DNA from: Candidatus Aegiribacteria sp.
Lineage (GTDB): Bacteria; Fermentibacterota; Fermentibacteria; Fermentibacterales; JCC-6
Length of the DNA: 33,438 bases
NCBI GenBank assembly: GCA_021108005.1
Contig: JAIORS010000019.1
Coordinates: 1 to 33,438, forward strand
Reading direction: 5' to 3'
In this document: positions 6,415 to 15,070 of the stretch, piece after piece
Position numbering within the stretch: position 1 is the stretch's first letter
Layout of the letters: the number at the start of each line of letters is the position of its first letter
Notes under the pieces: model-generated
The model's database searches: none
What the model saw: only the letters and a program-made list of their open reading frames with translations
What the model was told of the DNA's origin: nothing
Translations under genes and position numbers: made by a program

Positions 6415-8975
6415 CAGGATACAGGAAGCCGGACTGTGAACCAGGTACCAAATCCCGTTTTACTGCGAACACTGACAGTGCCGCCCATCTGCTGAGCGAA
6501 ACTCTTCACTATGGTCAAACCTATTCCAAGTCCTGTTGTTTTTCTACCGAAATTGCTGCCGGTGTAGAACCTGTCAAACAGGTTTGGAAGATCTACAGAG
6601 GAAATCCCTTCTCCAGTATTGAAAACCTCAAGTACCCAGTGATTAGCACCATCCAATCTGACTTCTATTCTGACGGATCCCCCGGGTTTATTGAACTGTA
6701 TGGCGTTGTTAACCAGATTTCCGATAATCTGTTCCAGCCTTGATCTGTCAAAGGATGCGGTAAAAGGTTCAGAAGGTAGTTCAGCGCTTACTTCAACATT
6801 CTGACTTCTGCCTTTCTCTGAAAGAACGGGAAGCAGTGAAGAAACCACATCAGAAGGTCTGGCCCAGGATGTATCAAGGTTTTCGTCGCTCAACTCGATC
6901 TTCATAAAATTCAGCATTCTTTCTGCATATTCAACCAGGTTTATCAGAGCGATATTCATCGAGTTGAGTGATTTCCTCTGATCAGGAGTCAGTTTGCCAA
7001 GTTTTTCTGAGACAAGGAGGTCTGTATGACCTCTGAGAGTTGTGACGGGCGCTCTCATACGGTAGGAAAGACTCATCAGAAGATCATCCAGTCCGTGAAT
7101 TTTCTCGCCTGTTTTTTCCTTACTCTGTATATCCGCTTCATCCCTTATCCCTTTGCTGTCCTTAAACAACCACAGCGAAATCGCTGTACCTATCGTCTGA
7201 AGAAATCCTCCCAGAGGATATCCAAAGGCATCTCTTCGTGTACAGCCTATGGTCAGTGTTCCTGTGGTTTTACCATCACATACAAGTGGAATGGCCAATT
7301 CGCTTCTTGAAGACGGAAAAACGGAAGAAAATCTCTGATCGACTGCTGTATCGGGAACGTAACAAATCTCTGTGTGTGTATATGCCCACGAGGCAATGGA
7401 TGGAATCTCTATTCGCAGAACACTGTGTTCATTCGTGATGCCGAAGGATTCCAGCTGATTAAGGACCGGTTCCCTGGCACTGATTGTATGGATAGCCAGA
7501 TAATCCGCGCCTACAATTGATCCAATCTCACCGAGCACAGTCCGTACATCCCGCTCACGTCCCTGCAGCAGGATCATTAAAACCTGGATTGCGTTAAGAA
7601 GCTTTACTACCCCCTGAATGTGTTGGTTTGACTGTATGTATTCAGCCATCATTGGAGCAAGACCGAGTACGAGTTTTCCGAGAGGGTCGGAGCCACGGGA
7701 AGGCATTCCCGTAATCTTCAGATAAGCCTTGTCATGTTTCTGCTTTACGGGTATTGTAACATTATGTCCCAGCTTGTCTTCAGTCCATGAAACCGCTGTT
7801 TTTGCCTTGGGCTGTTTCTCCTGGGCAGGCAGAGCCATTTCACCTACCGTTATTCTTCTGGATTTTGAAACATATACAGCTCCCCTTGCACCGGTACCCA
7901 CTCTCAGGAATTCCATAATACCTCGTGCTGATCCGTCATCCTGATTCGGGTCACGAAGAATATCCATCAGTTCATTAATTGTTTGGTTTGTGAGAACATT
8001 ACCATCAGAACCCTCGATTTTCTCGGTTGGCACTAGAAAAATCAATAAGCTTTCTTTATCTGGCATGAAAAGGCTTGTCATTTCGAAATGCTGAGTGATA
8101 TTCTCTGTGAGCGATATATCTGCCCTGAACTGAAAGGGGGCCACCGGGATATCAGTCTTGTTATTGTAGAGTGACGTTATTCTGTCCCTGTCCTCATTTG
8201 CAATCCAATCAAGGAAACCCATCTCAATCGGATCCTTTCCACCAACACTGGAAACGAAATGGGCAGCGTGACTGTTCATTGCGATAATGATACCATTTTC
8301 ATCAAGTTTGATCGCAGGTATTGGAACAACTGAAAACAGAGTACGCATGAATTTTGAGTCATCCTGTTCGAATACGCTCATGGCCATTGATGGTGATGAG
8401 AATGATACTACGAGCAATTCCTTCATAACATCGGAATTCCTGAGGGAGATTACCTGAGACTTTCTGTTATTCTGTCCCTTCCTTGTCAGAACGGAAAAAT
8501 CCCTGACCTGATATCCTGAAAGACATTTTGAACTGGCCGATAGAAAAGCAGTCATTGAAACCTGATCCAGAAAATCACCAAGGGATGAAAATTCGTATCC
8601 GGTGAATATCTTGCTGGCAGATTCAGTCATGGCATAGATTATTCCGGAGCCGTTGGTCAGAATGCTTGGTTTTCCTCCCTGTATGACTTCGAGCCATTCC
8701 TCAAGTTCCAGTTTTGAAGAACTCTTGAGCAGTATGACCCTTTCGTTATCGATACTTACAGATGAGGAAAGCCAGATCTGGTTCTCCAGCAGGATGGGAA
8801 GAGTTCCGTCCTCCATATTTGATAGTGCGTTAATTATGGCATCCCGATCTACCGGTATACGGTCAAGAAGATGCGATAACCCCTGAGATATCCAGCTGAT
8901 GGCATTGTTGCTGAGTATCAGAGCACAGGACTTATCAGGAATTTGAAAATTGAACGAATTGTCTTTATTTGACAC
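6414..8975 (-). CDS. Soluble PAS/GAF sensor histidine kinase-like protein lacking the phospho-acceptor His
   Basis: 853 aa with no obvious transmembrane segment, so probably cytoplasmic. The N-terminal half has PAS-like segments (for example around 210-320: PAIKLDENGIIIAMN). A GAF domain follows (about 470-610: VLGEIGSIVGADYLAIH ... ELAIPLVCDGKTTGTLTIG), then a HisKA-like helix and a complete HATPase_c domain. The ATPase boxes look intact: N-box NLVNNAIQFN, G1 NTGEGIS, F-box LFDRFY, G2 GLGIGLTIVKS. In the H-box, however, the normal SHELRTP reads SYRMRAP, with Tyr638 (codon 7062-7064, TAC) where the histidine should be. The start is GTG at 8973-8975 with GAGGTG upstream. It heads the queA-tgt run and is divergent from a PtsN-like gene. 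No response regulator is adjacent. It may be a scaffold or allosteric ATPase, or may phosphorylate another residue; this is inference. Confidence 0.86.
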   Translation of the reverse strand: MSNKDNSFNFQIPDKSCALILSNNAISWISQGLSHLLDRIPVDRDAIINALSNMEDGTLPILLENQIWLSSSVSIDNERVILLKSSSKLELEEWLEVIQGGKPSILTNGSGIIYAMTESASKIFTGYEFSSLGDFLDQVSMTAFLSASSKCLSGYQVRDFSVLTRKGQNNRKSQVISLRNSDVMKELLVVSFSSPSMAMSVFEQDDSKFMRTLFSVVPIPAIKLDENGIIIAMNSHAAHFVSSVGGKDPIEMGFLDWIANEDRDRITSLYNNKTDIPVAPFQFRADISLTENITQHFEMTSLFMPDKESLLIFLVPTEKIEGSDGNVLTNQTINELMDILRDPNQDDGSARGIMEFLRVGTGARGAVYVSKSRRITVGEMALPAQEKQPKAKTAVSWTEDKLGHNVTIPVKQKHDKAYLKITGMPSRGSDPLGKLVLGLAPMMAEYIQSNQHIQGVVKLLNAIQVLMILLQGRERDVRTVLGEIGSIVGADYLAIHTISAREPVLNQLESFGITNEHSVLRIEIPSIASWAYTHTEICYVPDTAVDQRFSSVFPSSRSELAIPLVCDGKTTGTLTIGCTRRDAFGYPLGGFLQTIGTAISLWLFKDSKGIRDEADIQSKEKTGEKIHGLDDLLMSLSYRMRAPVTTLRGHTDLLVSEKLGKLTPDQRKSLNSMNIALINLVEYAERMLNFMKIELSDENLDTSWARPSDVVSSLLPVLSEKGRSQNVEVSAELPSEPFTASFDRSRLEQIIGNLVNNAIQFNKPGGSVRIEVRLDGANHWVLEVFNTGEGISSVDLPNLFDRFYTGSNFGRKTTGLGIGLTIVKSFAQQMGGTVSVRSKTGFGTWFTVRLPVS

Positions 8976-8998
8976 TTTTCACCTCACGTGTATACAAT
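8969..8998 (+). promoter_or_regulatory. Strong sigma70-type promoter for the PtsN-like gene
   Basis: TTGACA at 8969-8974 and TACAAT at 8993-8998, separated by 18 bases, directed rightward. The -35 box matches the consensus perfectly and covers the complement of the GTG start codon of the divergent kinase gene. A second, weaker candidate (TTGCAG 9006-9011, 16-base gap, TATATT 9028-9033) lies just downstream. Confidence 0.55.
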
Positions 8999-9047
8999 AC
9001 AGCACTTGCAGGACGATAAACAATTTCTATATTAAAGACCAAGTCTT

Positions 9048-9056
9048 GAGGGAGGT
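9048..9056 (+). promoter_or_regulatory. Ribosome-binding site fixing a TTG start
   Basis: GAGGGAGGT lies four to five bases before TTG 9061-9063. This is the best Shine-Dalgarno in the leader. The in-frame ATG at 8950 lies upstream of the predicted promoter, and the ATG at 9091 has no comparable site, so the TTG is the likeliest start. Confidence 0.6.
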
Positions 9057-9060
9057 CTAC

Positions 9061-9507
9061 TTGGAAAGACAGTGCTTTTGTAAATGGAATATGTCTTCGA
9101 AGAACCGGGAAGATGCTATAGAGGAGTTGCTGAAAGAATTTCCTTTTCAGAGAACTACTAAGAATCTGCTTCAAACTGCCCTTGAAACCCGGGAACTGGC
9201 AGAACCAACGGTCGTACATGAAAACATTGCCATGCCGCACTGTCGGAGTATACTGGTAGATGATTTTATGATTGTCATCGGGAAATCCAGCACAGGTATT
9301 CCATGGCCGAAGGAAATAGTAAAAGTGATAATACTTTTTATCTCACCCGTTAAACCATCCGGACCAAGCGAACACATGGAGCTGATTGGACACCTTGCAA
9401 AAACTCTCCGTTCGGGGGGAGCAGAAAAAATCCTTTCAGCTGAATCACCATCTGAAGCAGTTTCAATTCTGAAATTCAGTTATAAGGGAAACCCCAAGGA
9501 TGAATAG
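9061..9507 (+). CDS. PTS EIIA (PtsN/fructose-type) domain protein
   Basis: About 148 aa from a TTG start: one PTS_EIIA_type-2 domain. The motif ENIAMPHCRS contains the expected phospho-accepting histidine (His60 in this numbering), equivalent to the AxPH motif of PtsN and fructose EIIA. The N-terminal helix (KNREDAIEELLKEF) and the TGIPWPKEIVKVIILFISP stretch fit the family. A lone EIIA without EIIB/EIIC suggests a regulatory role like EIIA-Ntr rather than sugar uptake, but no HPr or EI gene is in the window. It overlaps the next gene by 8 bases and probably shares a transcript with guaB. It is transcribed divergently from the GAF/PAS kinase-like gene. Confidence 0.8.
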   Translation: MERQCFCKWNMSSKNREDAIEELLKEFPFQRTTKNLLQTALETRELAEPTVVHENIAMPHCRSILVDDFMIVIGKSSTGIPWPKEIVKVIILFISPVKPSGPSEHMELIGHLAKTLRSGGAEKILSAESPSEAVSILKFSYKGNPKDE

Positions 9508-9853
9508 AGAGCTTGAAAAACTTATAAGTCTTCACGATCTCGATGTAATGATATCCGACCTCGCAAATAAGGACATCAGAAGGCAGGAAAAGAAGCTCGG
9601 GTTATCTCCTGCTTCTGCTGCGGACGAATTACAGAAGATGAGGGATGAACTGGCCTCGACAATCGCTCGTAAAAACAGGGATTTGTATGACCAACTTGCC
9701 GGGCATTATGGGAATGCTGTGGTCCCCGTTATCAACCATCGATGCAGTGGCTGTTTAACTCAACTGCCAACCGCGTTTTTTGCATCTCCAGATAAGAACG
9801 ATCAGGTAGAAACATGCCCTTCATGCGGCAGGTTCATCTATTGGTCTGACTGA
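9500..9853 (+). CDS. Small coiled-coil / C4 zinc-ribbon protein (CdsZ/DUF164-like)
   Basis: 117 aa. The N-terminal two thirds is charged and helical (MNRELEKLISLHDLDVMISD ... LQKMRDELASTIARKNRD). The C-terminal part is a C4 zinc ribbon: CSGC (about residue 83) and CPSCGRF (about 106) near the end. This order matches the zf-RING_7/DUF164 family (CT398/CdsZ type), although members are usually near 240 aa, so this one has a much shortened coiled coil. Family members have been linked to secretion or nucleic-acid scaffolding; the role here is unknown. It overlaps the PtsN-like gene and precedes guaB by 30 bases. Confidence 0.68.
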   Translation: MNRELEKLISLHDLDVMISDLANKDIRRQEKKLGLSPASAADELQKMRDELASTIARKNRDLYDQLAGHYGNAVVPVINHRCSGCLTQLPTAFFASPDKNDQVETCPSCGRFIYWSD

Positions 9854-9883
9854 AGCCGACAATTTCTGAATGGAGATCTGAAT

Positions 9884-11356
9884 ATGGAACTGTCAAGTAG
9901 AATAGCTCTCACATACGATGATATCCTGCTTCTTCCGGGTAGATCAGAAATACTGCCATCCGAAGCTGATCTTGAAACCAGACTCGCCAGAAAGATATTT
10001 CTCAACATTCCTGTACTTAGTGCTGCTATGGATACAGTGACCGAAGCTGATATGGCAATAGCACTGGCACAGGAGGGAGGAATGGGAGTAATTCATAAAA
10101 ACCTCTCCCCGACCAGCCAGGCAGTACATGTAAGGCGTGTAAAAAGAGCCGAAAGCGGTGTGATAGTAGATCCGGTTACTCTTGAAATTGATGCTGTTAT
10201 TGCCGATGCTCTAGATCTTTCGAAGCAACACAGAGTTTCCGGGTTTCCGGTTCTGAAAGATGGTAAACTTGCCGGAATGCTGACCAACAGGGATTACCAG
10301 TTTGAGGTTGACACGTCAACACCTGTGAAGAAACTGATGACCCCATGGGAGAATCTGGTAACCGCTCCTCCCTATACGAATCTTGAAGAGGCTCTTATAC
10401 TGCTCAGGGAACACAGGCTCGAAAAACTCCCACTTATTGACGACGAGCAGCATCTTATCGGTTTGATAACCGTAAAAGACATACACAATGCCATCAATTA
10501 TCCCAACGCTTGCAAAGATTCATCAGGCCGTCTCAGAGCCGGAGCTGCTGTTGGTGTAGGGAACGATGCGATTTTACGATCACACCTTCTTGTTGAAGCA
10601 GGGGTTGATTGCCTATTTATCGATACGGCACATGGTCATTCGGTTAAAGTGCTTGATACTGTATTTGCGCTGAGGAAGGAATTCCCTGAAGTTGCCATCG
10701 TAGCCGGTAATGTCGTTACGGCTGACGCTACGGTTGATCTTATTAAAGCAGGCGCCGACGGGATAAAAGTCGGCGTGGGACCAGGATCCATTTGCACTAC
10801 AAGGATTATTGCAGGAGTAGGATGCCCACAGTTTACAGCTGTTTACGAGTGCGCATCGGCTGCCTCAGAATACGATGTTCCGGTTATTGCAGACGGAGGT
10901 ATCAAGTATTCGGGAGATATAGTTAAGGCCCTTGCTGCAGGTGCTTCATCCGTCATGATTGGAAGCCTTCTTGCCGGAATATCCGAAAGCCCCGGAGAAA
11001 CAACAATCTATAAGGGCAGGAAATACAAGATATACCGCGGAATGGGGTCCATAGGAGCGATGAAGCGTGGCAGCGCGGACAGATATTTCCAGAATGATAG
11101 AACCGAGAAAAAGTTCGTTCCCGAGGGTATTGAAGGGATGGTTCCCTTTAAGGGTTCACTTATCGATTACCTGAACCAGCTCATCGGAGGTCTCAGGCAG
11201 GGCATGGGTTACATCGGAAGTCGCACAATTAAGGAGTTATCAGAAAAAGTACGAATAGTGAGAATCACCTCCGCCGGTCTGAAGGAAAGCCATGCCCATG
11301 ATGTAATGATAACAAAGGACGCTCCTAACTACTCTACGGATGGACATGCTTACTGA
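9884..11356 (+). CDS. guaB: IMP dehydrogenase
   Basis: Oxidises IMP to XMP with NAD+, the rate-limiting step of GMP synthesis. The 490-aa protein has the normal architecture: an N-terminal TIM-barrel part ([12 protein letters not shown]), two CBS domains (about 95-205) and the barrel again. The catalytic loop GPGSICTTR contains Cys304, followed by DGGIKYSGD and the phosphate-binding segment GSLLAG. The flap contains [10 protein letters not shown] and SADRYFQ. The C-terminal [10 protein letters not shown] region is present. The start is ATG 9884 with GGAGAT seven bases upstream. The 3' end overlaps the pseudokinase gene by 17 bases, so the two are likely co-translated. Confidence 0.97.
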   Translation: MELSSRIALTYDDILLLPGRSEILPSEADLETRLARKIFLNIPVLSAAMDTVTEADMAIALAQEGGMGVIHKNLSPTSQAVHVRRVKRAESGVIVDPVTLEIDAVIADALDLSKQHRVSGFPVLKDGKLAGMLTNRDYQFEVDTSTPVKKLMTPWENLVTAPPYTNLEEALILLREHRLEKLPLIDDEQHLIGLITVKDIHNAINYPNACKDSSGRLRAGAAVGVGNDAILRSHLLVEAGVDCLFIDTAHGHSVKVLDTVFALRKEFPEVAIVAGNVVTADATVDLIKAGADGIKVGVGPGSICTTRIIAGVGCPQFTAVYECASAASEYDVPVIADGGIKYSGDIVKALAAGASSVMIGSLLAGISESPGETTIYKGRKYKIYRGMGSIGAMKRGSADRYFQNDRTEKKFVPEGIEGMVPFKGSLIDYLNQLIGGLRQGMGYIGSRTIKELSEKVRIVRITSAGLKESHAHDVMITKDAPNYSTDGHAY

Positions 11357-12971
11357 TCTGCTTTCAACTGTTGCCGAGGGCGGTAAGGTTATTCTGGAGG
11401 AGAAAAACTATCTCCTGGCAAGGGTTTCAATTGATGGAAAAGCTATGCTTGCCGAGATATGTAGAGGATCTTCCGGTGGATTGTCATCCTCAGATTGGCC
11501 GAAGGTAGAAGGGGTTCTACTACCCGATTCCCAGATTCATCCTGGAGGAGACAAAGGTATCAGGATCCTTCTTTATTCAATCCCCGATAACGCAGAATTA
11601 TACATTGAAACGATTATGCGGGATGGAAGACTTCCAGAAACCGATGCAATGGAAACCGGTAAAAAAGTATTGAGTATTCTCAGAAAGATTCATGATGAAG
11701 GGTACCGAATAGGATATTTGGGACCCGAAAATGTTCTTAGAACAAGTGCAGGAGAACACTATATACTGGGCGGTGCAAGGGGTATTCCGGATACGCCTTT
11801 CTCTCCTCCTGAGGCCATTGGAAGAACTGTCGATGATCCGCGAAGCGATGTTTACGCTCTTGGCCTGCTGATGTTCAGGCTTATTGCCGGGAGTGACAAC
11901 CGCGAGATCCAGGTTGAGGCATGGAACAATCTTTCAGGCAGAATGATTGAACTGCTTGAGAACATGGTTTCCCCTGATGCTGATAACCGGTTTCCCAATT
12001 TGTTGGTTCTTTCTACAGAACTGGAAAGTTTCGAACCCGACTGCGGAACACGGGTTTTTGAGGAAAGCGCCAAATGCAAACGTGCGCAGTTCAATAAAAA
12101 GAAATCATCTGTATATGTTTACATAGTAATAGCAGTTGCGGTAATTGCAGCGTTACTGTTGATCACTGATCCCGATGATGATCAACAGCGTAATCAGCGT
12201 ATCGGTATAACTGATTCCAATGCACAAATTCAGGAGATCGATTCTATTGATGCTGAATCTCAATCTTTGCCGGAAGCAGTTGATATTCTTCATGGAGATG
12301 ACTATGCCGAACCTGTGATCTGGATAAGCAATGGAACAGGCCAGCCCGGGAAAGCCAGTGAATTCCGACAGGGACAGGTATCGGAATATTCCAGTGTCTA
12401 TACATGTTCGGGAAGTCTTCGCGGCAACTCAATACTCCTTGCCCGAAGGGAAGATCCGCGTCTCCCCCTTAATAATCAGGAAAGAATTTACCAAATCGCG
12501 GAGTTACTTGCTTCCAGGGATTCTACGATACAGATCGTACCTGTTGACATTACACTCCTTCTTGGCAGAGATCTTATCGACGACCAGATACCACCGGGTA
12601 TTATTCTTCCGTTTTCGGACCCAGCTGGCACCCTGTACGTTGATATAGTGAACCACGGACTTAATGCTTCGTATGGGGGCTCCGGAGCCGCAACCTGGGT
12701 AAGGTCAGTTCTGAACAACAGAAGCATTATCCTGAGTGGAGAGGAATGGCTGATAGCTGTAGTAGATTTTCGCAATGGCGATATGCAGAACAATGAGCTG
12801 GGCATACCGGCCAGTCTGGAATCAACACTTTTCCTATACCGCAGGGATCTTCCTCTTCTAACCGAAGCAGAGGAGGAGATCAGGAAAGCATTTCTTGAAA
12901 ACACTCCTGGTGATCTTCCAACAACTATTCTACCGGTTCCTCCGGATATCTGGATACTCCTCGGACAGTAA
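11340..12971 (+). CDS. Membrane-anchored pseudokinase with LytR_C-like extracytoplasmic domain
   Basis: 543 aa. Residues 1-235 resemble a Hanks-type Ser/Thr kinase with the catalytic residues lost. The catalytic-loop equivalent reads RIGYLGPEN, with Tyr126 in place of the HRD aspartate and Gly128 in place of the following lysine. The DFG position reads GGA (144-146). The glycine loop and the VAxK lysine are absent. Structural landmarks remain: PPEA and SDVYALGLLMFRLIAG. A single membrane segment (about 258-278) follows a basic stretch, then an acidic linker. The outer region starts with WISNGTGQPGKASEFRQ, which resembles the LytR_C (LytR/CpsA/Psr C-terminal) fold, followed by unrecognised sequence. 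Start ATG 11340 (or 11346) lies inside the guaB 3' end. A signalling or scaffold role at the envelope is inferred. Confidence 0.66.
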   Translation: MDMLTDLLSTVAEGGKVILEEKNYLLARVSIDGKAMLAEICRGSSGGLSSSDWPKVEGVLLPDSQIHPGGDKGIRILLYSIPDNAELYIETIMRDGRLPETDAMETGKKVLSILRKIHDEGYRIGYLGPENVLRTSAGEHYILGGARGIPDTPFSPPEAIGRTVDDPRSDVYALGLLMFRLIAGSDNREIQVEAWNNLSGRMIELLENMVSPDADNRFPNLLVLSTELESFEPDCGTRVFEESAKCKRAQFNKKKSSVYVYIVIAVAVIAALLLITDPDDDQQRNQRIGITDSNAQIQEIDSIDAESQSLPEAVDILHGDDYAEPVIWISNGTGQPGKASEFRQGQVSEYSSVYTCSGSLRGNSILLARREDPRLPLNNQERIYQIAELLASRDSTIQIVPVDITLLLGRDLIDDQIPPGIILPFSDPAGTLYVDIVNHGLNASYGGSGAATWVRSVLNNRSIILSGEEWLIAVVDFRNGDMQNNELGIPASLESTLFLYRRDLPLLTEAEEEIRKAFLENTPGDLPTTILPVPPDIWILLGQ

Positions 12972-12989
12972 GAAGATCCGCATTTATCA

Positions 12990-13019
12990 TTGACTTTTTT
13001 CGAAAATATCAGATATTAG
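12990..13019 (+). promoter_or_regulatory. Candidate sigma70 promoter for the CarD-family gene
   Basis: TTGACT at 12990-12995 and TATTAG at 13014-13019 with an 18-base gap rich in T and A. It sits 31 bases before the ATG at 13051, which has a very strong GGGGAGG ribosome-binding site. It marks a likely new transcription unit after the guaB-pseudokinase pair. Confidence 0.45.
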
Positions 13020-13050
13020 CCTGAAAATTGTTTTTCTCCGGGGAGGACCT

Positions 13051-13725
13051 ATGAAATATATCATCAATGGCAAAGTAGTTGATCCAATACATGGTGCTGG
13101 AGTAATTACGGAAATAACAGATCAAAAAGTTTCCGGAGAGATGTGTGAATGCGTGGTAATTGAGATAGTTGTGGGAAATAAGAGAGTGCTGGTACCTACA
13201 GAAAGCCTTGATGATGCAGAACTGAGACCGATTGTCTCAGGAGAAGAACTTGAGGATGCGTTACAGGAACTATTTCGTGAACCGGACGAACTGCCAAAGG
13301 ACTGGCGGAGAAGAATAGAAAAACTAAAGGACAGAGTTCATTCGGGCGAGCCCAAGGAAGTCGCCAGGGCCATCAGAGACATTATTGCCAGATCAATTCT
13401 CAACAAAATGAATCCTTCCGAAAAACGCGTACTCAATGAAGCTATCAATGTGTTTGCCGGTGAAGTCGCCCTGGTCAGGGACATACGCAGTGACTCCGCT
13501 AAGGAACTTATCAGACGGTCTGCTCGGAGGGGTGTACAGGAAAACATAGAGGCGATTAAGGAAGGAGAGAAGAACAGGAAAGTCGCTAAAAAGGAGGAGA
13601 AGGCTAAGAAAGCAACTGCCAAGGTAGATACAGACAAGAAAAAAAAGACCGTGAAAAAAGTATCGAAATCAAAGAAAGATTCAGAAACTGGAAAAACCCC
13701 GAAAAAATCCAAAGCTAATAAATAA
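13051..13725 (+). CDS. CarD/CdnL-family RNA polymerase-binding regulator with lysine-rich tail
   Basis: 224 aa. Residues 1-60 form the CarD/TRCF RNA-polymerase-interacting domain (GKVVDPIHGAGVITEI ... CVVIEIVVGNKRVLVPTESL). A helical C-terminal domain follows (about 70-165; KDWRRRIEKLKDRVHSG, ALVRDI). CarD/CdnL proteins bind the RNAP beta subunit and stabilise open complexes at housekeeping promoters. Residues from about 170 onward form an unusual tail of Lys, Ala, Ser and Thr (for example KKEEKAKKATAKVDTDKKKK), like histone H1 or the basic arms of some bacterial DNA-binding proteins. Typical CdnL proteins stop near 160 aa. It has its own promoter and a strong ribosome-binding site. Non-specific DNA binding by the tail is inference. 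Confidence 0.8.
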   Translation: MKYIINGKVVDPIHGAGVITEITDQKVSGEMCECVVIEIVVGNKRVLVPTESLDDAELRPIVSGEELEDALQELFREPDELPKDWRRRIEKLKDRVHSGEPKEVARAIRDIIARSILNKMNPSEKRVLNEAINVFAGEVALVRDIRSDSAKELIRRSARRGVQENIEAIKEGEKNRKVAKKEEKAKKATAKVDTDKKKKTVKKVSKSKKDSETGKTPKKSKANK

Positions 13726-13757
13726 TACATTTCAAATATAGGTGATGATCTTCTATA

Positions 13758-15059
13758 ATGTACTCAACCAGAGAATCAGCTGAACTGGAACGGGTTCTTC
13801 TCACAAGAGCCTACATTGGTAACGAATCAGAAGAAACAGGATCCACACAGGAGATGATAGCTTTAATCGAGTCTGCCGGTGGTGTCGTTGCAGCACTGGA
13901 ATCCCAGAAGCGAAAGGCTCCGGATTCAAAACTGTTCATAGGTAAAGGCAAGGCTGATCACCTGAGAAAAATTGCGCAGACGGAGAATTTGAGTACTATT
14001 GTCTTCGATCATAATCTCTCATCAGGCCAGGTATCAAGACTTGAGGAAGTAACGAACTGTAAAGTTATAGATCGTACAGAACTGATACTGGCAATATTCG
14101 CGGAACAGGCTCGAACAAGGGAAGCCAAACTGCAGATAGAACTCGCTCAGCTGCGATATGCTCTGCCCAGGCTTTCAGGTATGTGGCACCATTTTTCAAG
14201 ACTCGGTGCCGGTATTGGAACAAGAGGTCCGGGGGAAACACAGCTTGAGATTGACCGTAGACGGGCGAGATCCAGAATATCATTACTTGAGAAAAAAATA
14301 GAGGAAGTCGAATCCCGCTGGCAGATTGTTTCTGCAGGGCGCAAGGGGATGTTCAATATTACCATCGTTGGATATACGAATGCCGGTAAAAGCACTCTTC
14401 TCAATGTACTGTGCAATACCGGGCTTTATACTGCGGACAAACCTTTCGCAACTCTTGATACTACTTCCAGACGGATGATGCTTCCTGACAGTTCCGAAGT
14501 ACTGGTATCGGATACAGTGGGTTTCATAGAGAGGCTGCCCGAAACACTTGTCGCCAGTTTTCATACTACACTGGATGTAGCCAGAAAGGCAGACCTGTTG
14601 CTGGTTGCTGTAGACAGGTCAAGCCCCAGTAGAGGTATGCAAATTGATGTCGTAAGGAATACTCTCCAGCGAATAGGTGTTGATGAATCCGTACCAAGAC
14701 TGACTGTATGGACGAAGTGTGACGCAGTTGATGATTTCAGGCATCCGAGGACTGGTGTTGCGATATCAGCATTGTCAGGATTCGGACTGGATAACCTCTT
14801 GAACAAAATCATGGGATTCAGAGACAGATCGCTTGACTGGTTTGAACTTGTGCTGAAATACCACGATAGCACAGTCCTGCACTGGCTTTACAGCAACTGT
14901 ATCGTAAGAAATGTTATAGAAGAAGAGGACAATTCATCGAGGGTTCTTGCGGGAGCTTTAAGAGGTTATGATTCAATTGAGGGAAAGATGGATGAGACAG
15001 ATCTGGTAAAGAGTTTTGTCAGATTGACAGAACCACCGGAAACAGTGCTTACAGGATAG
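13758..15059 (+). CDS. hflX: Ribosome-associated GTPase HflX
   Basis: 433 aa, normal for HflX. The N-terminal HflX domain holds the segment KRKAPDSKLFIGKGKADHL, then a coiled coil containing the signature GAGIGTRGPGETQLE. The G domain follows: G1 GYTNAGKST (about 205-213), G2 around FATLDTTSR, G3 DTVGFI, G4 TKCD (NKxD variant) and a G5-like SALSG. HflX splits stalled or hibernating 70S ribosomes under stress. The last ~85 residues are a variable C-terminal domain. The start ATG is 32 bases after the CarD-type gene, preceded by GGTGAT, so the two may be co-transcribed. Confidence 0.95.
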   Translation: MYSTRESAELERVLLTRAYIGNESEETGSTQEMIALIESAGGVVAALESQKRKAPDSKLFIGKGKADHLRKIAQTENLSTIVFDHNLSSGQVSRLEEVTNCKVIDRTELILAIFAEQARTREAKLQIELAQLRYALPRLSGMWHHFSRLGAGIGTRGPGETQLEIDRRRARSRISLLEKKIEEVESRWQIVSAGRKGMFNITIVGYTNAGKSTLLNVLCNTGLYTADKPFATLDTTSRRMMLPDSSEVLVSDTVGFIERLPETLVASFHTTLDVARKADLLLVAVDRSSPSRGMQIDVVRNTLQRIGVDESVPRLTVWTKCDAVDDFRHPRTGVAISALSGFGLDNLLNKIMGFRDRSLDWFELVLKYHDSTVLHWLYSNCIVRNVIEEEDNSSRVLAGALRGYDSIEGKMDETDLVKSFVRLTEPPETVLTG

Positions 15060-15070
15060 AGTGTTAGATA

